Positions 47,266-56,385 are shown, counted from the first letter of the stretch. The stretch is 64,000 nucleotides of DNA from Pseudarthrobacter psychrotolerans (GCF_009911795.1 NZ_CP047898.1:1674001-1738000), one strand, 5' to 3'. The notes: generated from the sequence alone by a model not told the origin. Program-made: numbers and translations.

Positions 47266-48636
47266 ATGGGTATGTCCAAACCGCGTCGCCTCGGCACTAT
47301 CGCCGCAGCGGCCATTTCCGTCCTGATGCTTGCCGCGTGCGGCGGCTCGGGCGGCTCGGGCGGTGCGACCTCCGGCGCCTCGGGCGGCAAGGTGGACGGC
47401 ACCGGAAAAACACTCAACGTCCTGATGAGCGTCACCGCTCAGTATCCGCAGGAACAGCAGGCCTGGTTCAAGGAAATGAGCGCCAAGTTCAAGGCCGAAA
47501 CCGGAGCCGATATCCAGTGGGAGACGTTCGCCAGCGCCAATGACGAGATGACCCGGATCCAGACGTCAGTCGTCTCCGGCCAGGGCCCGGACGTTTACGG
47601 GCTCGGCACCACGTTCACCCCCACGGCGTACTCCACCGGTGCGTTCGTAAAACTGGGTGATAACGAATGGAACCAGCTCGGCGGCAAGGACAAGTTCGTT
47701 CCCGCGGCGCTCGGCATTTCCGGGCCGGATGACGGCAACCAGATCGGTATCCCTTTCGTAAGCCGGCCGTTCGTGATGGCCTACAACACCGAGCTGCTGG
47801 CGGCTGCCGGCATCGAAAAGCCTGCCACAACGTGGGATGAGTTCACGGAGCAGGCAAAGAAGCTCACCAAGGGCGACCAGTATGGTGTTGCCGTTGCGTA
47901 CAAGGACAACTTCGATCCCTGGAAGTACATCTGGGGGATGTCCATCCAGGCCGGCAACCCCATCATTGACGGAAGCAAGGTCCGTCTCGATGACCCCATC
48001 ACAAAGAAGGCCTACGAGACCTACTTCGGTTGGGTGACCAAGGACAAGGTGGTTGACCCCTCTTCCGTTGGTTGGGCCAACCCGCAGGCGCTGGCCGCCT
48101 TCGCTGCCGGCAAGGCAGCGTACTTCCCCATGACGTCGCCGCTGTCCATCCCCGCCCTGGATGCCTCCGCGGTCAAAGGCAAGTACAAGTACGCCCTGAT
48201 GCCCACGGTTCCCCCGGGCGAGACCTCCAACCCTTCGAACGGTAAGCCTGCCGCCAGCATCCTCTCCGGTGACAACCTCGTGGTCGCTGACTACTCGAAG
48301 CAGAAGGACCTCGCCTTCGCGTTCGTCAAGATGATCACCGACAAGGATGTCCAGCTCAACTACTTCAAGGTCTTCGGCCAGCTTCCCGCCAACCAGGCAG
48401 CCGCGAAGGAACTGGCAACCAACGAAGTCATTGCGCCCGCCCTTGAGTCTGGTGCCAAGTCCGTAGCGACGCCGTTCAGCGGTGCGTGGGGCGATGTCCA
48501 GCTGTCGCTGACCAACGTAGTTGTCCAGTCCATTCCGGATCTTTCCTCCGGTGCAGTCAGCGAGTCCAACCTGTCCCAGCGGCTCAAGGACGAACAGGCC
48601 AAATCGCAGACCGCACTCGACCGGGCCAAGAAGTAA
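47266..48636 (+). CDS. Carbohydrate ABC transporter substrate-binding lipoprotein
   Basis: This 456-residue family 1 solute-binding protein has a lipobox LAAC with C25, followed by a Gly/Ser linker and TLNVLMSVTAQYPQEQQAWFKEMSAKFKAETG, typical of sugar-binding proteins. AAGGAG sits nine bases before ATG 47266. It is the first gene of a three-gene operon with two permeases. The sugar is not predictable from sequence. A trehalose-type importer lies in the corresponding Mycobacterium neighbourhood (lpqY-sugABC near Rv1232c), but similarity to LpqY was not evident. Confidence 0.9.
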   Translation: MGMSKPRRLGTIAAAAISVLMLAACGGSGGSGGATSGASGGKVDGTGKTLNVLMSVTAQYPQEQQAWFKEMSAKFKAETGADIQWETFASANDEMTRIQTSVVSGQGPDVYGLGTTFTPTAYSTGAFVKLGDNEWNQLGGKDKFVPAALGISGPDDGNQIGIPFVSRPFVMAYNTELLAAAGIEKPATTWDEFTEQAKKLTKGDQYGVAVAYKDNFDPWKYIWGMSIQAGNPIIDGSKVRLDDPITKKAYETYFGWVTKDKVVDPSSVGWANPQALAAFAAGKAAYFPMTSPLSIPALDASAVKGKYKYALMPTVPPGETSNPSNGKPAASILSGDNLVVADYSKQKDLAFAFVKMITDKDVQLNYFKVFGQLPANQAAAKELATNEVIAPALESGAKSVATPFSGAWGDVQLSLTNVVVQSIPDLSSGAVSESNLSQRLKDEQAKSQTALDRAKK

Positions 48637-48669
48637 AACCGACCCACCAACTGCGGAAGGTTACGGAAA

Positions 48670-49656
48670 ATGGCTAGCAGCGTTACCGAGCCCCGGCCGT
48701 CGGACAGCAGTCCGGCGGCCGGGGCGGCCGCCGAACCCGGCGAAACTACACCCCCTGGGCAGCGCCGCAAGGGGCTTAGCGAGAAGAACCGGCCCCTGTG
48801 GCTCCTGATTCCCGGCGGACTGCTGATGACCCTTGTCATCCTCGTCCCCCTGGCTATGGGCATCTGGATGTCCCTGATCGATCTGGATCAGTACACCCTT
48901 CGCCAATGGGTCAATGCCGAATTCATTGGTATCCAGAATTACATTGAAGCGGCGCTCAGCAGCGAGTTGCTCCGGTCCATCTGGCTTTCCGTTTCCTTCG
49001 CGCTGATTTCCACGGTGGTGACCGTCCCGCTGGGCGTGGCCGCCGCCGTCGTCACCCAGAACGCTTACCGTGGCCGTGCCGTGGTGCGCTCCATCTTCCT
49101 GATCCCGTACGTCCTGCCGTCGTTTGTGGTGGCCAGCGTGTGGCGGACCATGTTGCAGCCGGATGGCATCGTGAATGTAACGCTGACCAACATGGGAATG
49201 GGCGGCGGACTGTGGCTTAACGGTCCCAACGCGTACTGGACACTGGTTTGGGTGGAAATCTGGGCGGCCTGGCCGTTCATCTACCTGCTGGCGCTGTCCG
49301 GCCTGCAGGCGGTGGACCACGAGGTACACGAGGCATCGGCCCTGGACGGGGCACTGTGGTGGAATAAGCTGCGGTACGTGATCTTCCCTTATCTGAAGGG
49401 GCCGGTTTCGCTCGCCTTCCTGCTTGCCACGTTGAACCACATCAACAACTTCACTCTCCCCTATGTCCTGTTTGGTGCGCCGGCGCCGTCCGATGTGAAT
49501 GTGCTGCCGATCCTGGTGTACGTCACCAGTTTCCAGAGCTTCCGGTTTGGCCTCAGCGCCGCGATGGCGGTCGTTTCACTGATACTGATTGCCATTCCGC
49601 TCTTCATCTACCTGCGCGCAGTCCGGCTTGATGTGCACGAAGGAGGAAAGAAATGA
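48670..49656 (+). CDS. Carbohydrate ABC transporter permease (MalF type)
   Basis: This 328-residue membrane protein has about six helices after a polar, proline-rich N-terminus. It contains the EAA motif EVHEASALDGALWWNKLRYVIFPYLKGP that docks the ATPase. Ending at 49656, it overlaps the next permease by ATGA, so the pair is translationally coupled. Together they form the channel for the binding protein at 47.3 kb. Confidence 0.92.
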   Translation: MASSVTEPRPSDSSPAAGAAAEPGETTPPGQRRKGLSEKNRPLWLLIPGGLLMTLVILVPLAMGIWMSLIDLDQYTLRQWVNAEFIGIQNYIEAALSSELLRSIWLSVSFALISTVVTVPLGVAAAVVTQNAYRGRAVVRSIFLIPYVLPSFVVASVWRTMLQPDGIVNVTLTNMGMGGGLWLNGPNAYWTLVWVEIWAAWPFIYLLALSGLQAVDHEVHEASALDGALWWNKLRYVIFPYLKGPVSLAFLLATLNHINNFTLPYVLFGAPAPSDVNVLPILVYVTSFQSFRFGLSAAMAVVSLILIAIPLFIYLRAVRLDVHEGGKK

Positions 49657-50570
49657 CCATCGACGCGGCAAACCCGATCGAGCGGCAGAAGAAGCAGCCC
49701 ATCCGGCGTGACGCAGCCCTGGAGGTCACACGCCTGATGCCGCGGCCGCTGCTGGCCACCCTCACGGTTCTGCTCTGCGCCCTGGTCCTCATTCCGATCG
49801 TGTATATCTTCCTGGCCTCGCTGAACACGGATGTGGGAGTCGCCAGCGGCGAGTTCTGGCCGAGCAGCTTCTCTTTGGACAGCTACACCAAGATCTGGGA
49901 TTCCGTGGGGCTGGCGAAGGCCATCGGCAACAGCCTGATCGTTTCCGGCGCCACGGCAGTCGTCTCGGCCATTATGGCTATTGGCACAGCCTACGTACTG
50001 GTCCGGTTTGAGTTCAGGGGGCGCCTGACCGTGCTGCGCGGGCTGCTGGGCCTCCAGTCCATTCCGGGAACCCTGATGCTCCTGCCCGTGTTTGTGCTCT
50101 TCTCTTCCGCAGGCACCTACTTGGGCGTGACCGTCATCGGCACGCTCTGGGGCCTGTTTATCGCCTACCTGACGTTTGCGCTGCCGTTCTCAACCTGGGT
50201 GATGGTGACGTACCTCCGCGGCCTGCCGAGGGAACTGGAGGAAGCAGCGCGCATCGATGGCGCTTCCAACCTTGGGATCCTGTTCCGGATCATCATTCCG
50301 CTCAGCTGGCCCGGAATCATCGTTTCGGCAATTTTCGCTTTCCTGCTGGGCTGGAATGACGTGCTGTTCGCGTCCGTGTTCACCCGGCCGGACACGCACA
50401 CTGCCGCTGTTGCGCTGCAGGTCTTCGCGTCCGCCGTGGAGGGTGGAGCAATCCCGGTGTATTCGCAGATGATGGCAGCTTCGCTGGTTTGTGCCGTCCC
50501 TGTGGTGGTGCTGTACTTCATGTTCCAGAAGTACCTCGTTGGCGGCCTGACAGCCGGCAGCGTCAAATAG
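49653..50570 (+). CDS. Carbohydrate ABC transporter permease (MalG type)
   Basis: This 305-residue permease has six predicted helices and the EAA loop ELEEAARIDGASNLGILFRIIIPLSWPG. The start ATG 49653 has AAGGAGG upstream and overlaps the previous gene. The last codons and stop lie in the first unit of an 18-bp tandem duplication. No ATPase gene follows: the operon ends in a terminator, so a shared ATPase of the MsiK/UgpC type encoded elsewhere presumably energises it. Confidence 0.92.
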   Translation: MTIDAANPIERQKKQPIRRDAALEVTRLMPRPLLATLTVLLCALVLIPIVYIFLASLNTDVGVASGEFWPSSFSLDSYTKIWDSVGLAKAIGNSLIVSGATAVVSAIMAIGTAYVLVRFEFRGRLTVLRGLLGLQSIPGTLMLLPVFVLFSSAGTYLGVTVIGTLWGLFIAYLTFALPFSTWVMVTYLRGLPRELEEAARIDGASNLGILFRIIIPLSWPGIIVSAIFAFLLGWNDVLFASVFTRPDTHTAAVALQVFASAVEGGAIPVYSQMMAASLVCAVPVVVLYFMFQKYLVGGLTAGSVK

Positions 50571-50593
50571 GACAGCAGCGTCAAATAGGACAG
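50558..50593. repeat. Perfect 18-bp tandem duplication over the permease stop codon
   Basis: CAGCGTCAAATAGGACAG is present twice in direct, abutting copies (50558-50575 and 50576-50593). The first copy contains the stop codon of the permease gene, so the second is non-coding and lies between the stop and the terminator. It is a clean, probably recent slippage duplication. Confidence 0.95.
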
Positions 50594-50606
50594 CTCCGAA
50601 GCGCAA

Positions 50607-50650
50607 ACAACTCCGCCCGGTACAGCAGTTCCTGTACCGGGCGGAGTTGT
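50607..50650. terminator. Perfect 19-bp hairpin terminator
   Basis: The arm 50607-50625 (ACAACTCCGCCCGGTACAG) pairs perfectly with 50632-50650 around a 6-base loop. It separates the sugar permease gene from the convergent stress-protein gene and can act in both directions. Confidence 0.9.
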
Positions 50651-50704
50651 CGGCGGACCTGGCTCCTCGGGCTGGGGCTAAACCCTGGCCTCCGGCGGCG
50701 GGGC

Positions 50705-51712
50705 CTAGGGTGTGGTGCCGCCGGAGTCCTTGGTGGAGTCAGACTGGGGCTGCGTCCGGGACCGATCTGCGGCGGACTGTTCTGAGCCGGGCTGTCCTGC
50801 GGCGGACTGTTCTGAGCCGGACTGTTCTGTGCCTGGCTGGGCCGTGGTGGGCTGGTCCGTGACACGGACGCCGTACTGGGGCCGGCCGTCAGGGAGATCC
50901 GGGTAGCGGACGGCGGCAGCGGGAGCCTTGGCCGGCTGGGCCGCTGACTCCGGCTGCGGGCCCTGGTCCGGCCCGGCGGCGTCTGCCTGGCCGGCGCCTT
51001 GGGCTGTCCCTTGGCCCGGGGTGCCAGCACCCTGCTGTCCGTAGGGGTCATTCCACGTGGCAGGGCGTGCGGGTGCAGGACCGGGCTGATTTCCCGGCTG
51101 GCCCTGCTGGCCGGGCTGCCCGGACTGCCCGGACTGCTGACCAGTCTGGCCATAAGGCTGGTTCTGGTAGCCCTGCGGATTGTACGGGGCGGCAGCTGCG
51201 TCCGAGCGGGTCATGGGCAGTTGCTGGAGCAGCCGGCGCGCATCATGGGCGGCTTCCACCGACACCACAACGTCGTAGTTGGTGGCCACCACCTGGCTGG
51301 TAGAGGTGAAATCCCGCTTTCCGCGCTGCATGGCGTACGTGACGATGCCGAACAGCATAAAGAAGGCAGCCCCCATCAGCACAGATGCCAGGATGGAGAA
51401 ATAGCCGGACGATGGTGCGAAGAAGGAAAGCATCACGCCAACGAAGAGGCCGAACCACATACCGCTGAGCGCCCCGGAGAGAGCCACCCGGGGATAGCTG
51501 AGGCGGCCAGTCACCCGCTCAACCATCTTCAGTTCGTTGCCCACGATGGAAACCATCTGGACCGGGAACTGCTGGTCGGCGAGGTAGTCCACCGCCTTCT
51601 GGGCATCCAAGTAGGAGGTGTACGAGCCGACGGTGTCACCGGTGGGAACCATGCGGGCGTCGTCGGGACCACTGGGGCCACCGGCCTTGGGAGCACCAAA
51701 AATGTTTGACAT
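50705..51712 (-). CDS. General stress protein-like membrane protein with Gln/Gly/Pro-rich tail
   Basis: This 335-residue protein starts at ATG 51712 (MSNIFGAPKAGGPSG); a start at 51751 is also open. Residues 25-80 (VGSYTSYLDAQKAVDYLADQQFPVQMVSIVGNELKMVERV) match the domain of general stress protein 17M-like proteins. Two transmembrane helices follow at about 80-100 and 105-125. The last 190 residues are Gln/Gly/Pro/Ser-rich and repetitive. It is divergent from the MgtE-N/CBS gene. Function unknown; a stress-linked membrane role is only a family label. Confidence 0.75.
   Translation of the reverse strand: MSNIFGAPKAGGPSGPDDARMVPTGDTVGSYTSYLDAQKAVDYLADQQFPVQMVSIVGNELKMVERVTGRLSYPRVALSGALSGMWFGLFVGVMLSFFAPSSGYFSILASVLMGAAFFMLFGIVTYAMQRGKRDFTSTSQVVATNYDVVVSVEAAHDARRLLQQLPMTRSDAAAAPYNPQGYQNQPYGQTGQQSGQSGQPGQQGQPGNQPGPAPARPATWNDPYGQQGAGTPGQGTAQGAGQADAAGPDQGPQPESAAQPAKAPAAAVRYPDLPDGRPQYGVRVTDQPTTAQPGTEQSGSEQSAAGQPGSEQSAADRSRTQPQSDSTKDSGGTTP
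50768..50827. repeat. Two tandem 30-bp units in the stress-protein tail
   Basis: Two consecutive 30-base units (50768-50797 and 50798-50827), each beginning TGCGGCGGACTGTTCTGAGC, differ by only a couple of bases. They encode the repeated SGSEQSAA-type segments near the C-terminus. Confidence 0.85.
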
Positions 51713-51789
51713 ACACCCATTCTTGCCCATCAGCATGTGTGCCGCCTGCAAATTCAGCTAAAAGAGAGCAGACTCGGTAGCCTGTAGAC

Positions 51790-53072
51790 GTGAGCAAAAA
51801 TCTTTCGCGCGTCTTCGTGGCCCGCCTATTGGGTCTTGACGTCTTCGACCCCTTGGGTGACCGCCTGGGCAGGTTGCGCGATGTGGTGGTGCTCTCGCGT
51901 GGCAGCCGCGGCGCCCCGCATGTGGTGGGCATAGTCGTCGAAGTTCCCGGCAAAAAGCGGGTCTTTGTGCCAATGACACGGATCACGTCCATTGACCAGA
52001 CACAGATTATCTGCACAGGACTGGTCAACCTCCGGCGCTTTGAGCAGCGTGGCGCGGAGACACTTGTGGTCGCGGAAATGTTTGACCGCCGCGTCACGCT
52101 CCGGGACGGCAGCGGCGACGCCACGATCGAGGACATCGCCATGGACCAGCACCGCTCCCGCGACTGGTTCGTGAGCGAACTGTTTGTCCGCCGGGGTCAC
52201 TCACTGTCCCCGCTCAGCCGGCTGCGCCGCAACGAGACCATGATCATCGATTGGGCCGACGCCCTCCAGGGTGCCCGCACCGAACCCCAGGCAGCCACCC
52301 AGTTCGTGGCCAACCACGAGGACCTCAAACCCGCAGACTTCGCCGAGGCGCTGCAGGAAATGAGCGACAAGCGCCGCTTCGAAGTGGCCAGCGAACTCCA
52401 GGATGACAGGCTGGCCGACGTCCTGCAGGAGCTGCCCGAGGACGATCAGGTGGAAATCCTGTCCGCCCTGGACGTTCAGCGCGCGGCCGACGTCCTGGAG
52501 GAGATGGATCCCGACGACGCCGCCGACCTCCTCGGCGAACTGCCGACAGCCCAAGCGGAAGAACTGCTGCAGCTGATGGAACCCGAAGGCGCCGACGACG
52601 TCAGGCGGCTGCTCGAATACGACGAAGACACCGCCGGTGGCCTGATGACACCTGTTCCGGTGATCCTGCCCCCGAGGCAACAGTCGCCGAAGCCCTGGCC
52701 CACGTCCGGAGGGAGGAACTCTCCCCCGCCCTCGCGTCGTCCATCTTCATTACCAGGCCGCCCCTGGAAACCCCCACGGGACGATTCCTGGGCGTTGTCC
52801 ACATCCAGCAGCTGCTGCGGTTCCCGCCGTTCGAGCCCCTGGGAAACCTCGTTGACAAGACGCTGGAGCCGTTGTCTGACCAAGCGCACATCAGTGAAGT
52901 GGCACGCACCCTGGCGACCTACAACCTGAACTCACTTCCGGTGGTCAACGACGCCGGCCGGCTTGTGGGGGCGGTGACTGTTGATGACGTCTTGGATCAT
53001 CTGTTGCCCGATGACTGGCGCGCCAATGACGGCGACGCCCCGATAAGAAAACTTGGAGGCCGCATTGGCTGA
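51790..53072 (+). CDS. MgtE N-domain/CBS protein without a transport domain (apparent frameshift)
   Basis: The corrected protein is about 427 residues: a PRC-barrel-like N-terminal part, the MgtE intracellular superhelical domain (repeated DRLADVLQELPEDDQ, ADVLEEMDPDDAADLLGELP units), YDEDTAGGLMTP, then paired CBS motifs ending VVNDAGRLVGAVTVDDVLDHLLP. No transmembrane channel domain follows, so it is a cytosolic Mg-sensor-like relative rather than a transporter, as in Rv1232c. The printed frame turns to nonsense after VPVILPP at the five-C run 52669-52673 and would stop at 52929; one more base restores EATVAEALAHVRREE and reaches the TGA at 53072. Confidence 0.88.
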
Positions 53073-53846
53073 CACCAGTGCCCCAAGAATCCCAGCAAGC
53101 GGGCCGTAGCCAAGACTGCAGCTAAGGGCGGGCTCGACACACCCCTGAGCGGCCGCCAGCGTATCCTGCCTAAGTTCTCACCCGATCCTGACGCGTTCGG
53201 TCACGCCACGGAGGGCTTCGCCCGGTTTATGGGTACGCCGCAGTTCCTGGTCTACATGACCGTCTTCGTCGTCGTCTGGCTGGTCTGGAACACGTGGGCA
53301 CCGGCGGAATGGCAGTTCGATTCGCGCCTCCTCGGCTACACCCTGCTGACCCTCATGCTTTCGCTGCAGGCCTCGTACGCGGCCCCGCTGCTGTTGCTTG
53401 CCCAAAACCGCCAGGACGACCGGGACCGGGTATCACTCCAGCAGGACCGGCAGCGTGCCGAACGCAACCTGTCCGACACCGAATACCTGACCCGGGAACT
53501 GGCTTCGCTGAGAATTGCCCTGCGCGAAGTGGCCACCCGCGACTACGTCCGGGCCGAGCTGCGTGCACTTCTCGAGGACATGCTCGAGGCCCAGGAGGAA
53601 CTGCGGACCCACGACCCCGCCGGAGCCGGCAGCCACGAGTCGCCTCGTGAAAAGGTCAAGGAAAAGCTGAAGGAAAAGCGCGACAAACAGCGGAACCCCC
53701 GCACGCAACAGATTCCCAAGGTCAGAGCCAGCCACGCTGTCAAGGACCCCGCCACCAGCGACACCGACGCCCAGGACGCCCCAGTCCAGGACCCCACGGC
53801 CCAGGACCCCACCGACCCAAAGCACAACCCCACCACCGAAAGCTGA
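53065..53846 (+). CDS. DUF1003 family membrane protein (apparent frameshift near N-terminus)
   Basis: The corrected protein is about 260 residues. It starts at TTG 53065 with GGAGG five bases upstream, overlapping the previous stop. The printed frame ends at a TAG 15 codons later; adding one base to the CCCC run 53081-53084 gives ADTSAPKNPSKRAVAKTAAKGG and leads into GFARFMGTPQFLVYMTVFVVVWLVWN. Two helices (about 70-90 and 103-123) are followed by a coiled coil (ERNLSDTEYLTRELASLRIALREV) and an acidic, repetitive tail. Function unknown. Pairing with the MgtE-N/CBS protein is conserved in actinobacteria and suggests a joint role. Confidence 0.88.
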
Positions 53847-53857
53847 GCCCTGCCCGT

Positions 53858-54985
53858 ATGAGCCTCCCCCTGGAGCAGGCAGTCCACGCTGCACTGGCAA
53901 CCGTGATCGATCCTGAGCTCCGCCGTCCCATCACGGAACTCGGCATGGTGGAGTCCGTGGATATTTCTGCGGACGGCCATGTCAGGTTGGCCGTCCTGCT
54001 GACTATCGCAGGCTGTCCCCTGCGCGGGACCATTACTGCCGACTCCGAAAAGGCGTTGTCCGCAGTTCCAGGCGTGACAGCCGTTGAGGTTGAACTGAAG
54101 GTGATGAACCAGGCCCAGCGGGACGCGCTGAAGGAACAGCTCCGCGGCGCCTCCGGCCAGCGCGGGATTCCGTTCAACGGACCGGGGTCGCTGACCAAGG
54201 TGTTTGCGGTGGCCAGCGGAAAGGGCGGCGTGGGCAAGTCATCGCTGACGGTCAACCTGGCCTGCGCCCTGGCCGCCCAGGGGCTCCGGGTAGGCATCGT
54301 GGACGCCGACGTCCATGGCTTCTCGGTGCCGGCCCTGATGGGCATCACGCAGGCACCCACCCGGGTGGACGACATGATCCTGCCGCCGGTGGCCTACGGC
54401 GTGAAAGTGATTTCCATCGGCATGTTCGTCGCCGGAAACCAGCCGGTTGCCTGGCGTGGGCCGATGCTCCACCGGGCCCTGGAACAGTTCCTGACCGACG
54501 TCTACTTCGGCGACCTCGACGTCCTTTTCCTCGACCTGCCGCCCGGCACCGGTGACATCGCGATTTCGGTGGCCCAGTTGCTGCCGAAGGCCGAGATCCT
54601 GGTGGTCACCACGCCGCAGGCCGCAGCTGCCGACGTCGCCGAGCGCGCCGGTGCCATCGCTACCCAGACGGGTCAGACGGTGGCAGGCGTTATCGAGAAC
54701 ATGTCATACCTGGAAATGCCCGACGGCGGCAGGATGGAGCTGTTTGGAAGCGGCGGCGGGGCGGTCCTCGCCGAAAGACTCACAACGACGGTGGGCAAGG
54801 ATGTGCCGCTCTTGGGACAGATTCCACTGGACATCCTGCTGCGGGAAGGCGGCGATACCGGCGCACCGATCGTGCTTGGCCGGCCCGAGACTCCGGCGGC
54901 CATCGCCCTGACCGAGATTGCCGGAAAGCTTGCTGCCAGGCCCAGAGGCCTGACCGGAATGAAGCTGGGCCTGCAGCCGCGCTAA
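53858..54985 (+). CDS. Mrp/NBP35 family P-loop ATPase (Fe-S carrier ApbC-like)
   Basis: This 375-residue protein has an N-terminal DUF59/MIP18 domain (about 1-85, ATVIDPELRRPITELGMV) and a Mrp ATPase domain with deviant Walker A GKGGVGKSS at 121-129, DADVHGFSVPALMG, and FLDLPPGTGDIAISV. The usual CxxC pair that holds a bridging cluster in many Mrp proteins is absent; the region after ENMSY reads LEMPDGGRMELFGSGGG. It probably loads or transfers Fe-S clusters. The start is ATG 53858, closely following DUF1003. Confidence 0.92.
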   Translation: MSLPLEQAVHAALATVIDPELRRPITELGMVESVDISADGHVRLAVLLTIAGCPLRGTITADSEKALSAVPGVTAVEVELKVMNQAQRDALKEQLRGASGQRGIPFNGPGSLTKVFAVASGKGGVGKSSLTVNLACALAAQGLRVGIVDADVHGFSVPALMGITQAPTRVDDMILPPVAYGVKVISIGMFVAGNQPVAWRGPMLHRALEQFLTDVYFGDLDVLFLDLPPGTGDIAISVAQLLPKAEILVVTTPQAAAADVAERAGAIATQTGQTVAGVIENMSYLEMPDGGRMELFGSGGGAVLAERLTTTVGKDVPLLGQIPLDILLREGGDTGAPIVLGRPETPAAIALTEIAGKLAARPRGLTGMKLGLQPR

Positions 54986-55015
54986 CGCGGCGTTGCCCAC
55001 CAGGGTTGACGCGGC

Positions 55016-55426
55016 CTAGGTTGCTTCGGTATCGAACGGCGCCGGTTCGCCCGGCGGCAGTGACTGGACCACCCGTTCCGGACGGGAGGGAGCCGTCCCG
55101 CCTGCGGCTACGGCCCCTGCACCGGCGACGGCAGCTACTGCGGCCGGCGCGCCGGCACTGACAGGTTTGGCGTCGTCGTCCAGGAGGGCTTCCTTGATGA
55201 TGCGCCGCGGATCATATTGGCGGGGATCGTATTTCTTCCAGTCGACATCGTCGATGTCGATGCCGACTTCTTCCTTGATCTGCTCCCGCGCACCGGAGGC
55301 CATCCGGCGGACTTCTTTCACGAGATTCGCAAGTTTCTGCGTGTATTCGGGCAGGCGCTGGGGACCGATCACCAGGATGCCGATGATCAGCAGGAGGAAG
55401 AACTCCGGGCCGTTGATTCCAAACAC
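55016..55426 (-). CDS. tatB: Sec-independent protein translocase TatB
   Basis: This 136-residue protein has the N-terminal TatA/B anchor MFGINGPEFFLLLIIGILVIGPQRLPEYTQKLANLVKEVRRMASG: one short helix, the GPQRLP hinge and an amphipathic helix. An acidic region and an Ala/Gly-rich tail follow. TatB recognises twin-arginine signal peptides with TatC. The start is GTG 55426. It lies downstream of the anti-sigma gene, as in the mycobacterial sigE region; the htrA gene usually between them there is missing. Confidence 0.9.
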   Translation of the reverse strand: MFGINGPEFFLLLIIGILVIGPQRLPEYTQKLANLVKEVRRMASGAREQIKEEVGIDIDDVDWKKYDPRQYDPRRIIKEALLDDDAKPVSAGAPAAVAAVAGAGAVAAGGTAPSRPERVVQSLPPGEPAPFDTEAT

Positions 55427-55495
55427 TTTAGGAAGATTACCCTCTCCGGAGCCCCACTGACGATTCCTGCCCGCCAGCGTCGCAAAGTACCCGCA

Positions 55496-56377
55496 TCACG
55501 GAGCCAGCATCTGCCCGAGTTTGTGGATTCCCCGCTCCAACCGGGCCGTGGGAGAGTCGTCCGCTGCTGTCACCGGGGAGGCGTCCGGCGCCGTACTGGC
55601 ACCTGCGTTAATTCCTTCAACGGCGAGGACGCTGAGCCGCTGCAGCACCGGAACGGCGTCGTCGGCCTGTTCCGCCGGGAGGTCGGACTCAACCGTGAAA
55701 ATTCCTGCCGTGGTCTCAACGGTGGCCGTCCAGGGCTCCACGTTGCTGACCAGCAGCTTCCCCTCGTTCTGCCCTGCGGTCCGGCCGGTGGCCTGCGCAG
55801 GGGTCTGCTCGACGCCCGCGGGATGCTGTTCCACGATGGTGGCATAGTGCCGCCCATCGGACAGGTGCAATTCCACGGCCGGCCGCCCGTTAAGGGTTAT
55901 GGCATTGGCGTTCCGGACGTGGAAGCCGAGTTGCTCCAGTTCCGGACAGACCCAGCCTTCAGAGCGAAGCGCCAACAGCTGCGGGGCGCTGAGCTCCCTG
56001 CCGTCGGCGGGCAGCTGGGCCGTATGCTGCACCAGGCTCCCGTTGATGGCCGTTTGGGCTACGGGCAGGCTGTCCCCCGCCAGCGCAAACGCGCTGACAG
56101 CCAGAATTCCAGCTGCCGTGGCTGTTCCGCCGGCGGCGAGTGCCAGGACTCTCGCGGCCCGGTACTGGCTAGGGGCCGGCTCGGTTGCGGCCGCGAGCAG
56201 TTGCGTCCTGGCCAGAAGCCGGGCCGTCAGGTCCTCGCTGGCAGGCGGCACGGCCGCGTCACGGAGCCGTTGGATGTACTGGCGTTCACGTTTCAGCACT
56301 GCTGCACATTCCGCGCAGGTCTGCACGTGGCCGGCGCCGCGGTGATGCCGGCGGCCGAAGGGGTTCTGGGGCGTCAT
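55496..56377 (-). CDS. Anti-sigma factor (zinc-binding, RseA-like)
   Basis: This 293-residue single-pass membrane protein has an N-terminal zinc anti-sigma motif GHVQTCAECAAVL (His-x3-Cys-x2-Cys) at about residues 18-30. A transmembrane helix lies at about 82-104 (VLALAAGGTATAAGILAVSAFAL) and a large extracytoplasmic domain follows. It should hold the SigE-like factor encoded just upstream inactive until a surface signal. The start is taken as ATG 56377, nine bases after the sigma stop; the open frame to 56572 is shadow of the sigma gene. Confidence 0.88.
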   Translation of the reverse strand: MTPQNPFGRRHHRGAGHVQTCAECAAVLKRERQYIQRLRDAAVPPASEDLTARLLARTQLLAAATEPAPSQYRAARVLALAAGGTATAAGILAVSAFALAGDSLPVAQTAINGSLVQHTAQLPADGRELSAPQLLALRSEGWVCPELEQLGFHVRNANAITLNGRPAVELHLSDGRHYATIVEQHPAGVEQTPAQATGRTAGQNEGKLLVSNVEPWTATVETTAGIFTVESDLPAEQADDAVPVLQRLSVLAVEGINAGASTAPDASPVTAADDSPTARLERGIHKLGQMLAP

Positions 56378-56385
56378 GGTGCCGA

